A stretch of 64,000 nucleotides of DNA from Bacillus halotolerans (GCF_001517105.1 NZ_LPVF01000010.1:248001-312000), one strand, 5' to 3'. Shown: positions 47,559-56,619, numbered from the stretch's first letter. The notes: generated from the sequence alone by a model not told the origin. Translations and numbers: made by a program.

Positions 47559-49862
47559 TTAAAGCGCCTTTTGAGAAAATAATGCAATTCTGTCGTTAAG
47601 TAACTTTGCGGTTTCTGTCATTAATATTTTCCCGATGTCATCCACATGACGGTTCCGCCAGCTCTCTAATTCCGAGCCTTTCACCCATTGATTAAAAGCC
47701 CCTAACGCCGGGCCGCAGTGAACTTGATAATCGACTTTAGACTCTTCGCTTCCGCTGATCGCCAATTGCGAGCTGTACCTAAAGTACCATCTGAAAATCA
47801 ATGCCATCTTATGTTTCGGATTCCGTTCGGCCTTCTCAATCTCTGCCGATGGATAGTGTAATTTAATATCTTCATATATTTTTTCGATACTGCGTTTAAA
47901 ATATTTCTCCTCTAGCTGAGTTAAGGTCTTTTGATCGATCTCACTCAATGATCCAAATCGCTGGTAAAGTTCATGCAGCTTGCTGGCTCGCGCCGGAAAA
48001 AACACACCTTTTTTCAGCACTTGCACTTTGCTGCCCGATTCGAACATATCACCCGCTGGCGCATACGCCGTATCTTGAACATTCATTTGCTGCAATAAAT
48101 CTTTCACTCTGTCACTTGTGGCCGCTTCAACCGTACACTGATTGATTGAGCCGGTTAAGATAAAATCAGCACCGAGCATAAAGGCAGCCATCGCCGCCTC
48201 AGGAGTTCCTATCCCGCCTGCCGCACCGACGCGTATTTTTTTGTTATATCGATACTTTTTCATCATTTCGTCTCTTAATAATGTCATCGCCGGCATCAAA
48301 CTGTATGCGACACCGCCGTCCGTATGACCGCCTGAGTCGGCTTCCACACAAATATCCTCTGCCACAGGGATCTCCCGCAATAACTCAGCTTCACTCGTTG
48401 TGATTTTGTTTTCTCTTAAAAGCTTTTCTACCATATTCTCCGGCGCAGGACTCATAAAGGATTCGGCAACCTCTGGCCTTGAGATTTTCGCTATCATTCG
48501 ATTTGCACATGTCACTTCACCGTTTGGACGCCGTTTCAATCCTTTGGCGCGATATCTTACTAAAGCAGGCGTGACACTTAGAAATGCAGAGGCTTCCAAA
48601 TGTCTCACATTATGTTTCAATAAAAGATCAATCATTTTTTCTTCTGATTCAATATGCTTCATATTGTGCACCAGGTTAATGCCATAGGCTTGTCCCTGCC
48701 CCAATTCGCCTTGAATAGACAGAATCGCATCCTCAACGTCATTCAGATCCAAACCGCCCGTGCCAAAGAATCCCATCATCCCCGCTTTTGACATCTTTAC
48801 AACCATTTCTTTCGATGCAATTCCGCGGTACATTCCTCCTGCAAGATAAGCATATGTAAGTTGATAGTCTTTTTTAAACTCGGCACTTCCTAATGAATGA
48901 GCTGTAATTTCAGCAGACATTCGAGCTGAATGGGCGTCACTCTCTGCTTGTTCATTTTGCTGGCCATTAGAGGCATTTTTCTCTGTTGAATCAGCAGGAT
49001 GTGTTAACGGCTCCGCTTCATTTTTTATGCGGGTAATTAAGCCGGTTAACACCTTTCCAGGACCGACTTCTTCAAACTCCATTGCTCCTCTTCCCATAAG
49101 AAAACGAATGCTGTCTGTCCATCTAACCGTGCTGTTCATTTGTTGAGACAGGGTCTCTTTCAGCCTTTCCTGTTGATAAGGCTCTGCATATACATTCGAG
49201 ATAACTGGAAAAGACAAAGGCGAAAAATGGAAAGTTTCTATAAATTGCTTAAATTCTTGTTTTGCTTCATTCATATACCTGGAATGAAAAGCTCCGCTTA
49301 CGTTTAATGGGTGAAACAGCTTTACATCCTGGATGGTTTCAAAAACAGCTCTCGCTTTTTCAATATCTTTTTTTTGCCCGGAAATCACAATTTGCCGAGG
49401 TGTATTCTCATTTGCCACATCAATCGTATGTAAATGATGTTCTTCTAATACGGATGCAACTTGTTCCTTATCTAAACCGATCACCGCAGCCATACCGCCT
49501 CCAGTAATCCGTCCCATCAGCTCGCCTCTTTTTTTCACCAGCTTTAAGCCTGTCCCAAAGTCAAATGCGCCTGCTGCAAACAGCGCGTTGTATTCTCCTA
49601 AGCTATGCCCCGCCGCAAAATCAGGTTTTTCTCCGGTCTCCTCCAGCTTTTTCAAATAACTGAGTGCATTGACCACGTATAAAGCCGGCTGAGTATATTG
49701 AGTATGATTGACATCGAAATAGCCTTTTTCAGTACAGAGTTTTTTGATTGAATATCCAAGTATTTGATCTGCTTGGTCCGTCAAATGCTGATATTGCTCA
49801 AAAAGTCCTTGTCCCATTCCTTTTTGCTGGGAGCCTTGTCCCGGAAAAACATATGTAATCAT
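47559..49862 (-). CDS. pksE: PksE, fused malonyl acyltransferase and trans enoyl reductase
   Basis: A 767-residue two-domain protein. The first 290 residues are an acyltransferase: FPGQGSQ at the N-terminus, nucleophile in [11 protein letters not shown] (about 90), malonyl-binding Arg in KKRGELM, and His in GAFHS. From about 320 to the end is an FMN-dependent enoyl reductase of the PfaD/nitropropane-dioxygenase type, with [13 protein letters not shown] and [11 protein letters not shown] as nucleotide and flavin regions. It can supply malonyl units and reduce double bonds in trans for modules that lack an ER. The AT half is closely similar to PksC, suggesting a duplication. It starts 5 bases after the pksD stop with AAGGAAG as ribosome site. 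Confidence 0.95.
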   Translation of the reverse strand: MITYVFPGQGSQQKGMGQGLFEQYQHLTDQADQILGYSIKKLCTEKGYFDVNHTQYTQPALYVVNALSYLKKLEETGEKPDFAAGHSLGEYNALFAAGAFDFGTGLKLVKKRGELMGRITGGGMAAVIGLDKEQVASVLEEHHLHTIDVANENTPRQIVISGQKKDIEKARAVFETIQDVKLFHPLNVSGAFHSRYMNEAKQEFKQFIETFHFSPLSFPVISNVYAEPYQQERLKETLSQQMNSTVRWTDSIRFLMGRGAMEFEEVGPGKVLTGLITRIKNEAEPLTHPADSTEKNASNGQQNEQAESDAHSARMSAEITAHSLGSAEFKKDYQLTYAYLAGGMYRGIASKEMVVKMSKAGMMGFFGTGGLDLNDVEDAILSIQGELGQGQAYGINLVHNMKHIESEEKMIDLLLKHNVRHLEASAFLSVTPALVRYRAKGLKRRPNGEVTCANRMIAKISRPEVAESFMSPAPENMVEKLLRENKITTSEAELLREIPVAEDICVEADSGGHTDGGVAYSLMPAMTLLRDEMMKKYRYNKKIRVGAAGGIGTPEAAMAAFMLGADFILTGSINQCTVEAATSDRVKDLLQQMNVQDTAYAPAGDMFESGSKVQVLKKGVFFPARASKLHELYQRFGSLSEIDQKTLTQLEEKYFKRSIEKIYEDIKLHYPSAEIEKAERNPKHKMALIFRWYFRYSSQLAISGSEESKVDYQVHCGPALGAFNQWVKGSELESWRNRHVDDIGKILMTETAKLLNDRIALFSQKAL

Positions 49863-49867
49863 CTTGT

Positions 49868-50833
49868 TTACTTCCTTTCTAGTTTCTGTAAACGCTCAAC
49901 CATCTCCAGATTTTTCAGCTCCTGATGAAATGGTGTGATGATTGAATAACAGCGATTCGCTGAATCTCCCGAGATTAATTGTTTAACAAACGCAGCTAAG
50001 GTTCCTGAAGGCCCCAAATCAATGAAATAGCACGTATGCTGACTTTCCAAAAATTGAATAGCTTCTCGAAATCTCATTGGTCTTCTTACAGTATCCCAAA
50101 AGAAATCGTTATGAATCTCGCGAATGCTGCTTCCCGTTAAACAGGATACCAACGGAATTTTAGGGTGTTTAAAAGATTTTGATCTTAAAAATTCTTTATA
50201 TATATCTTCTGCAGGATCAATAAGGGAAGAATGAAATCCGTAGGATACAGGCAGCGGCTGGCAGAGAATCTCGTTCTCTCTCAGGACATCAGTGATCTGC
50301 TGTATGTTTTCACTTTCTCCCGAAATGACAAAGTGCGAATCATAATGAATGGAGGTTAATTCACTATTTTCAAATAGCTGCGGATGATCAAGTAATAGTT
50401 GCGGTTTGTCGAGTATAGCCAGCATTTTTCCTTTATCGCAGTATTTTTCGATGACGGTAGCCTGTTCAAGTATGCATTCCAGTATCTCTTTTGCGTCTAA
50501 AACACCGGAAGCAGCAGCTGACGCGAATTCTCCCAGACTTGCCCCCAGCACGTAATCAGGCTGGATTCCCTTTTCTGCGAAAACCCGATATAAAGAATAC
50601 TCAACCATAAAAATAGCGGGGTGCGTATAAAGGACACGGTCAAACGGATCCGATACACGCTTAGCGGGATGATACATTTCATTGACTATAGATATGCCGA
50701 TTCGCCGAGAGACAATGGCATCCATTTCAAGCATACATTGGCGAAAAACGGTGTTTCCGCTGAATAATTCTTTTCCCATATGATAGTACTGAGAGCCTTG
50801 TCCGGAAAACATAAAAACGAGTGGTTCATTCAT
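49868..50833 (-). CDS. pksD: PksD, acyltransferase-like protein, probable acyl hydrolase
   Basis: A 321-residue protein with the AT fold: [12 protein letters not shown] at the N-terminus, nucleophile Ser in GASLGEF (about 99) and the second catalytic His in YGFHSSL. Two family-invariant positions differ from PksC and PksE: the residue before the Ser is Ala, not His, and the malonyl-binding Arg (in KRGELM of the others) is replaced by Gln in LEQATVI. Loss of that Arg argues against malonyl transfer and fits the PedC-type hydrolases that clear stalled acyl groups from trans-AT synthases. Ribosome site GAAGG lies about nine bases upstream of ATG 50833. Confidence 0.9.
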   Translation of the reverse strand: MNEPLVFMFSGQGSQYYHMGKELFSGNTVFRQCMLEMDAIVSRRIGISIVNEMYHPAKRVSDPFDRVLYTHPAIFMVEYSLYRVFAEKGIQPDYVLGASLGEFASAAASGVLDAKEILECILEQATVIEKYCDKGKMLAILDKPQLLLDHPQLFENSELTSIHYDSHFVISGESENIQQITDVLRENEILCQPLPVSYGFHSSLIDPAEDIYKEFLRSKSFKHPKIPLVSCLTGSSIREIHNDFFWDTVRRPMRFREAIQFLESQHTCYFIDLGPSGTLAAFVKQLISGDSANRCYSIITPFHQELKNLEMVERLQKLERK

Positions 50834-50924
50834 TTGTATAACCTTCTTTTTTTATGTATTTATAGGTGAGTTACGGAAATATGATGATGCTGGCCTGCCT
50901 GTGAGAAAAGCCTCGTTATATGGT

Positions 50925-51239
50925 TTATAACATGAATGGAAAAATGCTTTCGTTTTGTTGTTCTGGATGTGGAAGCTCGTTAATGAAGTGATCTTGGAAG
51001 CATCTGAATTTGATGTGAATCATTTTGGCATCGCCAAAAACATCGACTCTATTATGACTTAGATGTTTTTGAAATAAAGGGCGGTTCTCTTGAAAGGAGA
51101 GCGATGGTTTATCGTCATATAAAAACTGACTGCGATAGTGCAAATGTCCGCTAGAGAGCGAACTTTTTTTATCAGCCTCTTTATGTAACAGTATATAAAT
51201 TCTTTCCGTTTTAACAGTGTCTATCGAATCATGCATCAC
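50925..51239 (-). CDS. Hypothetical ORF in the pksD-pksC gap
   Basis: The 452 bases between pksC and pksD hold one 104-codon frame on the operon strand (start GTG 51239 or the adjacent ATG). I do not recognise the product: no membrane segment, no catalytic motif, rich in His, Phe and Lys. No clear ribosome site precedes the start, so translation is doubtful. It might be the eroded remains of a gene lost from the operon, or plain spacer. Nothing else is visible in this gap. Confidence 0.25.
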   Translation of the reverse strand: MMHDSIDTVKTERIYILLHKEADKKSSLSSGHLHYRSQFLYDDKPSLSFQENRPLFQKHLSHNRVDVFGDAKMIHIKFRCFQDHFINELPHPEQQNESIFPFML

Positions 51240-51285
51240 GTATACTTTAGACCCGAATTTGAGGCCTTTTGGTATAGAAATCGGG

Positions 51286-52152
51286 TTAGCGTGTCATAGG
51301 TTCCGCATCTGTTTGAATGCGGCGGATCAATCCTGTTAACACATTTCCCGGTCCTATTTCCTCAAACTCCATTTGACCTTTTTCCATTAAAAAGCGTATA
51401 CTTTCAGTCCATTTTACCGAATGGTTGATTTGATCCGCCAGTGTCGGCTTAATTACTTCAGAAGAGTACGGTCTGGCATATACATTAGAAATAACCGGAA
51501 TAGATAAAGGAGCAAAATGAAAAGTGTCAAGAAACTGTTCAAACTCCTGCTTTGCATGATTCATGTATCTGGAATGAAACGCACCGCTGACGTTTAAGGG
51601 GAGAAACATCGTAACGTCTGTTTTGGCTTCAAAGATGGATGCGGCTTTGTCAATATCTTCTTTTTGACCTGAAATCACAATTTGATAAGGAGCATTTACA
51701 TTCGCAATGTCAATCGCATGTAAATGATGATCTATCAAAACCTCTGAAACCTGTTCTTCATTTAGTCCCATAACGGCCGCCATACCGCCGTTGCTTACCA
51801 TGCTCATCAGCTCGCCTCTTTTTCTGACAAGCTTTAACCCCGTCTCAAAATCAAAGGCTTCAGCTGCAAATAGCGCATTGTATTCTCCAAGGCTGTGCCC
51901 GGCAACAAAATCGGGTTTTATGTCTGTTTCCTGTATTTTTTTCAGGTAGCTTAATGCGTTCACTACATATAAGGCCGGCTGAGTAAATTGCGTTTTGTTT
52001 AAGTTTGAATAAGGATTTTCTATGCATAGGCGTTTGATAGAATACCCTAAGATCTCATCTGCTTGTGCCGTCAGTTCTTTAAACTCATCAAATAACTCAC
52101 TGCCCATTCCCTGTTTCTGTGAACCCTGTCCCGGAAAAACATATGTGATCAT
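51286..52152 (-). CDS. pksC: PksC, malonyl-ACP acyltransferase
   Basis: A free-standing trans acyltransferase of 288 residues when started at ATG 52152 ([12 protein letters not shown]), which matches the start of PksE. An in-frame upstream extension of 32 codons has no counterpart in PksE and is taken as untranslated leader; AAGGGTGG lies about 11 bases before the chosen ATG. Catalytic Ser in [11 protein letters not shown] (about 90), malonyl-binding Arg in RKRGELM, His in GAFHS. In the bacillaene system this type loads malonyl onto AcpK and the synthase ACPs. It is the first gene after a 374-base gap and probably heads the main operon. Confidence 0.93.
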   Translation of the reverse strand: MITYVFPGQGSQKQGMGSELFDEFKELTAQADEILGYSIKRLCIENPYSNLNKTQFTQPALYVVNALSYLKKIQETDIKPDFVAGHSLGEYNALFAAEAFDFETGLKLVRKRGELMSMVSNGGMAAVMGLNEEQVSEVLIDHHLHAIDIANVNAPYQIVISGQKEDIDKAASIFEAKTDVTMFLPLNVSGAFHSRYMNHAKQEFEQFLDTFHFAPLSIPVISNVYARPYSSEVIKPTLADQINHSVKWTESIRFLMEKGQMEFEEIGPGNVLTGLIRRIQTDAEPMTR

Positions 52153-52368
52153 TCTATTAAAGCCACCCTTCCCCGCATATATAATTACCTGCTGACTTAC
52201 GTTATAAAAAATATAAGTATTGCCCCGGATAAATAGTAGCATGTTCATGTTGATGGTAACCTCTGTAAATATTATCCGTCAAGTTAATTTTTCCTACACT
52301 TTCCATCGTTTTTTCTCTGCATTTTTCAATAAAGGTATAAAGAATCTGGACACGCTGTAAAACATAAG

Positions 52369-52397
52369 AGAATAGACCTAAATATCATTTGTGCCAA
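52369..52397 (-). promoter_or_regulatory. Candidate sigma-A promoter upstream of pksC
   Basis: On the minus strand TTGGCA (52392-52397), a 17-base spacer and TATTCT (52369-52374). Initiation near 52362 would give a leader of about 210 bases before pksC. The whole pksB-pksC gap (52153-52526) is AT-rich, holds no gene and also contains a TTGACG (52277-52282) without a good -10. Published work places the main regulated pks promoter upstream of pksC; the exact site here is my inference. Confidence 0.4.
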
Positions 52398-52526
52398 AAG
52401 ATGATGATACATAAGCTTCATTTCATTACTTAATAAAATCAACCCGTGCTTTGTCATCATTTTTCAAAAGGCAAATCTTTCGGATGCAGAAAGAAAATAG
52501 TCTAATAGAATGATTTCGGGAAAAAC

Positions 52527-53201
52527 TTATTTAAAATCAAAAATGCCTCTTTGATTTTTTCTATTGCGGAATTTCACAAAATATTCTCTTTTATCAATCT
52601 GAAAATAAATATTATGTTTTAAAAGCTCACCTATTGTTTGCCCTGGTGCTTGACCAAATGAATGCCCCGGATAAACCCGCACTTCTGGGGAAACGATGGA
52701 TTTTATCCTCTGAACACTGTCGAACATATCATCTGCGGAACTGCCATGATCTTCACATATCCCGCATCCTTCCGTAAAAATCGTATCTCCTGTGAATATA
52801 CTTTCTGAAAATAAATAACACATCCCGCCGGCTGTATGCCCAGGTGTAAGCAGACATTGCGCTTTCGTCATTCCTATGCTGATGGTTTCAAGGTCTTGAA
52901 GAGCAATTAAGTTTTTGCATCTGAATTGGTAAAAGTCGATTTCTGTTTTCGACATATACACTTGAGGATGAAATAATGCCGAGAGCGGCTCAACAAGATT
53001 TACATGATCATAATGAGAGTGCGTTAAAAGAATTGCTGATAAATCAACCTCCAGCTCAGAAAGTTTATTAGTTATTTTACTCAATTCCCATGATGGATCA
53101 ACAACTATTGCAGATCGGCTTACAATATCTTCAATGATGTAACAATAGTTAGTCCACCTGTGATGAAATGTTTTGATCGTATGTACCGCATAAGTAACCA
53201 T
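52527..53201 (-). CDS. pksB: PksB, metallo-beta-lactamase-fold hydrolase
   Basis: A zinc-dependent hydrolase of the glyoxalase II-like group. Metal ligands: THSHYDHV (HxHxDH), the His in PGHTAGG, the Asp in TGDTIF and the His in YPGHSFG. The bacillaene-type enzyme is a thioesterase that strips unwanted acyl groups from carrier proteins. Start choice: the open frame reaches TTG 53219, but ATG 53201 has AGGA nine bases upstream and gives 224 residues; intermediate ATG 53210 is also possible. It lies downstream of the pksA terminator and 374 bases upstream of pksC, so it is probably transcribed apart from pksA. Confidence 0.9.
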   Translation of the reverse strand: MVTYAVHTIKTFHHRWTNYCYIIEDIVSRSAIVVDPSWELSKITNKLSELEVDLSAILLTHSHYDHVNLVEPLSALFHPQVYMSKTEIDFYQFRCKNLIALQDLETISIGMTKAQCLLTPGHTAGGMCYLFSESIFTGDTIFTEGCGICEDHGSSADDMFDSVQRIKSIVSPEVRVYPGHSFGQAPGQTIGELLKHNIYFQIDKREYFVKFRNRKNQRGIFDFK

Positions 53202-53320
53202 TTTCACCATTCCTATCAATATGAAGTTCTTTCATTCTCTCTTCCATCCCACTTTACCAAACGGCATGCGGCTTTTCCATTCTTCAATTCATTCTTGCAG
53301 TTACGGCTTGATTCTCATAA

Positions 53321-53366
53321 AAAAAGTTATTCTTTTTGGAGACTTGTCCATTAAGAATAACTTTTT
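53321..53366 (-). terminator. Intrinsic terminator after pksA
   Basis: Perfect 14-bp arms (53321-53334 and 53353-53366), AAGAATAACTTTTT against its complement, with an 18-base loop and T runs on both sides. It can work in both directions and separates pksA from pksB. Confidence 0.85.
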
Positions 53367-53378
53367 ACAGTAACCTAT

Positions 53379-53981
53379 TCACTCTTGGGCTGATTCATCC
53401 ACGCAGATAGATTGTAAATGCTGCATAATCACACGTTTGATCCGTTCTTTATTCACACGGCGAGGGTCAAACATCGCATGTAAAGCCAAGCCATCGATTA
53501 AAGCGTACAGCCTCTCTCCTTCTATTTCTTTATCAGCATGTTTTTGCAATAAATGAAGCTGGTCCAAGTAGTCAATCAGATTTCGAATTGCTTTGTAAAT
53601 TTCGTCATGTCCCTCATCAAACATATTGTCTTTATGTCTCGCATAAACAGTAAAAGCAAACCATACCTCCATCTCTCTAATCGTTTCAGCATTTGTCGGG
53701 ACAATTTCAAGCAGTATGTGTAACACTTTTTCTTTAGGCGGCAAATCATGGGCAGCAATTTCATTAATGCGGTCTGTCACCTTTTCTTTCACAAGTTTCA
53801 TTGCAAAAACAAGCAATTCATCCTGAGTTGAAAAATAATGGCGAAGCGCACCTAACGACAGTCCTGCTTCTTTGGCAATGTTTCTGACTGAGGCCCCCTC
53901 CATCCCTCGTTCTAAAATCACCCGCCATGTCGCTTCTGCAATGTGTTTTCTTCTTTTTTCATGGTCAATTTGTTTTGGCAT
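53379..53981 (-). CDS. pksA: PksA, TetR-family transcriptional regulator
   Basis: A 200-residue TetR-type protein. The helix-turn-helix lies near residues 25-55, with the typical ASVRNIAKEAGLSLGALRHY; the remainder is the helical ligand-binding/dimer domain. An in-frame TAA four codons upstream of ATG 53981 fixes the start within a few codons; no strong ribosome site is visible. It is divergent from ymcC across a short region with two palindromes, so self-regulation and control of ymcC are likely. Whether it controls the pks operon cannot be read from the sequence. It ends in a strong terminator. Confidence 0.93.
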   Translation of the reverse strand: MPKQIDHEKRRKHIAEATWRVILERGMEGASVRNIAKEAGLSLGALRHYFSTQDELLVFAMKLVKEKVTDRINEIAAHDLPPKEKVLHILLEIVPTNAETIREMEVWFAFTVYARHKDNMFDEGHDEIYKAIRNLIDYLDQLHLLQKHADKEIEGERLYALIDGLALHAMFDPRRVNKERIKRVIMQHLQSICVDESAQE

Positions 53982-54020
53982 ATCATTATTTTACCAAGAA
54001 AAAAATCAAAGAGCAATTTT

Positions 54021-54040
54021 TATAATACAGTTGTTTTATA
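54021..54040. promoter_or_regulatory. Palindrome 1, candidate PksA operator
   Basis: Imperfect 20-bp palindrome with half-sites TATAATACAG and TTGTTTTATA (8 of 10 positions symmetric). It overlaps the -35 of the proposed ymcC promoter and lies about 40 bases upstream of pksA. Confidence 0.5.
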
Positions 54041-54059
54041 AAAATGCAGATGGTAAAAT
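54031..54059 (+). promoter_or_regulatory. Candidate sigma-A promoter of ymcC
   Basis: TTGTTT (54031-54036), 17-base spacer, TAAAAT (54054-54059); start predicted near 54066, about 35 bases before the ymcC start codon. Confidence 0.55.
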
Positions 54060-54070
54060 CATATTAAATA

Positions 54071-54082
54071 ATACAACTGTAT
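54071..54082. promoter_or_regulatory. Palindrome 2, candidate PksA operator
   Basis: ATACAACTGTAT, with ATACA/TGTAT arms around two central bases. Its core recurs in inverted form in palindrome 1. It lies just downstream of the predicted ymcC transcription start, a normal place for a TetR-type repressor site. Confidence 0.5.
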
Positions 54083-54100
54083 CGGAAAGAGGGGAACAGA

Positions 54101-54658
54101 TTGAACAGTGTCGCTTGGATGATTGTCTTCTGCGAAATAGGATTTTGGGTTGTAATAGTGTTAGGTCTTGTCGTACGCTATCTATTTAAACAAGATAAAT
54201 TAGGGCTGCTTCTTTTTGCCTTAACCCCTGTCATTGACCTGATTTTGTTAATAATGACGTCCGCGGACTTATACCGCGGAGCCGTTGCGACTACTGCGCA
54301 CGCGATTGCTGCAGTGTACATCGGCGTATCGATTGCTTTCGGCAAGCAAATGATCCAATGGGCGGATGAAAAATTCCGTTATTATGTAACAAAGCAAGGC
54401 TCAAAACCGCTTGTGCGCTATGGAATGGATCATGCTAAACATTATGCGAAAAGCTTGATCAGACATGTGCTCGCTTACCTTATTGGTGCCGGGCTGCTGG
54501 CCGGGATGATTTATTTTATTAATGATGCTACCCGTACCGAAGCTCTGGGCAGTGTTTTAAAGCTATGGACAATCATTCTGGGCATTGATTGCCTGATCAC
54601 CGCCAGTTATTTTATCTGGCCGAAAAAAGCGAAAGCTTCAAAAAATCTAAGAAGTTAA
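54101..54658 (+). CDS. ymcC: YmcC, membrane protein of unknown function
   Basis: A 185-residue integral membrane protein starting at TTG 54101, preceded by GAGGGG six bases upstream. Hydrophobic segments appear near residues 5-25, 33-50, 62-80, 125-145 and 155-172, with a basic C-terminal tail (WPKKAKASKNLRS). No catalytic motif is seen. It is divergent from pksA, shares its control region and ends in a strong terminator, so it is monocistronic. A role in export or immunity beside a TetR regulator can be imagined, but nothing in the sequence shows it. Confidence 0.88.
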   Translation: MNSVAWMIVFCEIGFWVVIVLGLVVRYLFKQDKLGLLLFALTPVIDLILLIMTSADLYRGAVATTAHAIAAVYIGVSIAFGKQMIQWADEKFRYYVTKQGSKPLVRYGMDHAKHYAKSLIRHVLAYLIGAGLLAGMIYFINDATRTEALGSVLKLWTIILGIDCLITASYFIWPKKAKASKNLRS

Positions 54659-54671
54659 AATTAGTCTCGCT

Positions 54672-54705
54672 AAAAAATCCTTTTTCAATAGAAAAAGGAT
54701 TTTTT
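54672..54705 (+). terminator. Intrinsic terminator after ymcC
   Basis: Near-perfect 15-bp hairpin, AAAAAATCCTTTTTC and its complement around an AATA loop, with T-rich 3' end. Confidence 0.88.
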
Positions 54706-54918
54706 CACTTTTGTAAATATATGTTACACTTTATGCAAGTCATCTAGATAAGGAGCTTATATGATAAAAGCCTCTGCTTTCTCAGTATACCTGCCGGATT
54801 TTCGTTTTTTTCATTAGGCACTTGCCTAGGAAACATCTCCTGTTTTTATTATTATTTTAGTATATTCGGGATGAATTCTGCTGTATTGTGAATCACTAAC
54901 ATGTAAGGAGTGTAATAC

Positions 54919-55365
54919 GTGAGCCAGAAAGAACACGACACGCCATTTAAAGACTTAAAACCAAGCTCAAAAATAATAGTGATTGTATCCATTGCCCTCC
55001 TTATCACAATTGCAGCTGCTGTGATCTTCGGCGGTTATTTCTTCGGCATGAAAGGGCTATTTGCCATTCTCGGCATCACATACGATTCCAATCAAACCTT
55101 ATTGTTTTTTATATTGGGATGCTTTGCTGCCGGACTGGTTATAGACCCTCTAACAAAAGCCGTTTCTTTGATCATGATTCATTCACTTTCTATCAGAAAA
55201 ACAGCACTTTTCACATTTGTTTTTTATTTCATCGCTAATTTCATCACAATTTGTTTAGTTGATTACTTTATGGATTCTATTTATATTCCGGACGCATTAC
55301 TCTTTGTCATATCAGCATTTATGGCGTTCACTGAACTAGCATTTGATGATCAGCCTAAAACATGA
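54919..55365 (+). CDS. ymzD: YrvL-like membrane protein, probably YmzD
   Basis: A 148-residue protein from GTG 54919 with AAGGAG eight bases upstream. Four hydrophobic segments (about 18-45, 60-80, 93-118, 122-142) follow a short polar N-terminus. The layout and the FFGMKGLFAILGITYDS stretch resemble the YrvL regulatory family as I remember it. The symbol rests mainly on position: ymzD lies between mutL and ymcC in B. subtilis 168. Function unknown. Confidence 0.75.
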   Translation: MSQKEHDTPFKDLKPSSKIIVIVSIALLITIAAAVIFGGYFFGMKGLFAILGITYDSNQTLLFFILGCFAAGLVIDPLTKAVSLIMIHSLSIRKTALFTFVFYFIANFITICLVDYFMDSIYIPDALLFVISAFMAFTELAFDDQPKT

Positions 55366-55373
55366 ACCGATAA

Positions 55374-55404
55374 AAAGCTGCTTGTGATTGATTCAAGCGG
55401 TTTT
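55374..55404 (+). terminator. Possible terminator after the YrvL-like gene
   Basis: An 11-bp stem with GU pairs (AAAAGCTGCTTG against CAAGCGGTTTT), 9-base loop and TTTT, 8 bases past the stop codon. Confidence 0.55.
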
Positions 55405-55486
55405 ATGCTGTAATGACATTTTCGTCGCCTCACTTTCCTATATGGTCAAGAGAAAGTGTAAAACAATTAGAGGAATGAAACCTGGA

Positions 55487-55624
55487 ATGCAAAACAAAAA
55501 TCAAAATATGTCTAAAAACTTGTTATTGTTTTGTTTCTTCTTGTTGCTGTGTCTAGTGTGCATCACAGCCCCGGCTACGGGTGAGGCAGGAATGGGCAAC
55601 CAGAGGAGGTTCATATTCTCATAG
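55487..55624 (+). CDS. Possible small secreted or membrane peptide
   Basis: Within 55405-55764, which otherwise holds no convincing gene, one frame ends at 55624. Starting at ATG 55487 it gives 45 residues with a strongly hydrophobic stretch (LLLFCFFLLLCLVCITAPA) like a signal peptide or single membrane helix. An AGAGGA lies 12 bases upstream, farther than usual. The frame also continues upstream to 55388 across the hairpin of the previous gene. Not recognised; weak support. Confidence 0.22.
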   Translation: MQNKNQNMSKNLLLFCFFLLLCLVCITAPATGEAGMGNQRRFIFS

Positions 55625-55764
55625 ACTTAGGGGCATAGCCCTCACTCTCTGTCCTCATTCGCGAGTGAAGATACATATAAAATCTTTTTGATGAATTGCT
55701 TAGTCATCTTTAATGCTCCTTCGAATATTTTGTATCCTATTCATAATCTCTCCTTTGCCAATAT

Positions 55765-55789
55765 AAAAAGACACCCAATCGGATGTCTT
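55765..55789 (-). terminator. Terminator of the lipoprotein gene
   Basis: On the minus strand AAGACATCC-GATT-GGGTGTCTT followed by TTT, overlapping the stop codon of the lipoprotein gene. Confidence 0.75.
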
Positions 55790-56264
55790 ACTCTCTTTCT
55801 ACTAGAACGCCTGTAATCACCGGTGTCTCTTCACCTTCTTGCACCGGGCCGTAAGCTGAAACCTTATCACCCTTAGTTAATGTTAAGTAACTCATGTTCA
55901 TCACTAGATACAAACACTTTTCACCGTCTTCTTCCTGAGAAATTATAAACGAATCTTTATCCGTTACACTCTCGACTGTGCCAGTTATCTTCACAACTTT
56001 ATCAACTGGTGGATCGTTTACATTTAATTCTTCGTATGACGCTTGAGTAGCAATTTCCTTTACTGTTTCGTTACCTTCTGTACGTGCTGTGTCTGTAGAC
56101 TCGTCTTCTTGAGTAACACCAGCATCATCTATAGACAACCCGTCTGTGTTTGATTCCTTGTTTATTTCATTTTGTTTCGCAGTGTCATTGTTTTTCGTTT
56201 CATTGCTGGTTGAACAGCCAGCAAGCAGTCCAATAGATATCAAAGTAATTATTATGTATTTCAT
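55788..56264 (-). CDS. Predicted lipoprotein with C-terminal OB-like domain
   Basis: 158 residues from ATG 56264 (GGAGGGAG just upstream); an upstream in-frame start at 56312 would spoil the signal peptide. The N-terminus MKYIIITLISIGLLAGCSTS is a lipoprotein signal with lipobox LLAGC, so the protein should be anchored outside the membrane through Cys16. A low-complexity acidic and polar linker follows (about 20-75), then a small beta-rich domain (KITGTVESVTDKDSFIIS onward) like the tRNA_anti/OB-like domain of phage and Bacillus lipoproteins. It lies in the decayed prophage segment but looks intact. Function unknown. Confidence 0.8.
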   Translation of the reverse strand: MKYIIITLISIGLLAGCSTSNETKNNDTAKQNEINKESNTDGLSIDDAGVTQEDESTDTARTEGNETVKEIATQASYEELNVNDPPVDKVVKITGTVESVTDKDSFIISQEEDGEKCLYLVMNMSYLTLTKGDKVSAYGPVQEGEETPVITGVLVERE

Positions 56265-56399
56265 GTAACTCCCTCCATTATGAGAAGAGTATACCTTACA
56301 TGATTGTTTCAAACTACTTTTTAATAGACAAAAGTTAATCCCCCCATACGTTCCTTTCCTCTGTTCACATGTGCACCTGCATCGCGCAGCTACCCAAAT

Positions 56400-56428
56400 A
56401 AAAAAGCACCCCGAGGGATGCTTTTTTA
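56400..56428 (-). terminator. Terminator downstream of the 62-residue ORF
   Basis: Stem AAAAAGCATCC / GGTGCTTTTT around a CTCGG loop, with A and T runs on both sides; immediately after the stop of the ORF at 56431. Confidence 0.82.
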
Positions 56429-56430
56429 TT

Positions 56431-56619
56431 TTATTTTCTTTTCACATCAAATTGCGTGACAAGTCGCATATTAACATTTGCTATACGCTTACCATCTTCA
56501 AACTCATACCAATGTTCACATTCTTGCAATTCTTTTATAAGTGCTTTCTCAGATTCTGCAATTACTTTAGCTGTTCTTAAATTTTCATTATCAAACCAAA
56601 AAACAACTTCAAATTTCAT
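56431..56619 (-). CDS. Small hypothetical protein, prophage segment
   Basis: 62 residues from ATG 56619 with GAGGTG seven bases upstream and a terminator just past the stop, so it is a convincing gene. Sequence is mixed and soluble (MKFEVVFWFDNENLRTAKVI at the start), with a pattern like small phage or mobile-element proteins of about this size. Not recognised. Confidence 0.65.
   Translation of the reverse strand: MKFEVVFWFDNENLRTAKVIAESEKALIKELQECEHWYEFEDGKRIANVNMRLVTQFDVKRK

Noticed and set aside
55640-55720. Short minus-strand frame MTKQFIKKILYVSSLANEDRE after a GGAG
   Set aside because: Only about 20 codons, no terminator or promoter seen; a peptide role cannot be supported.
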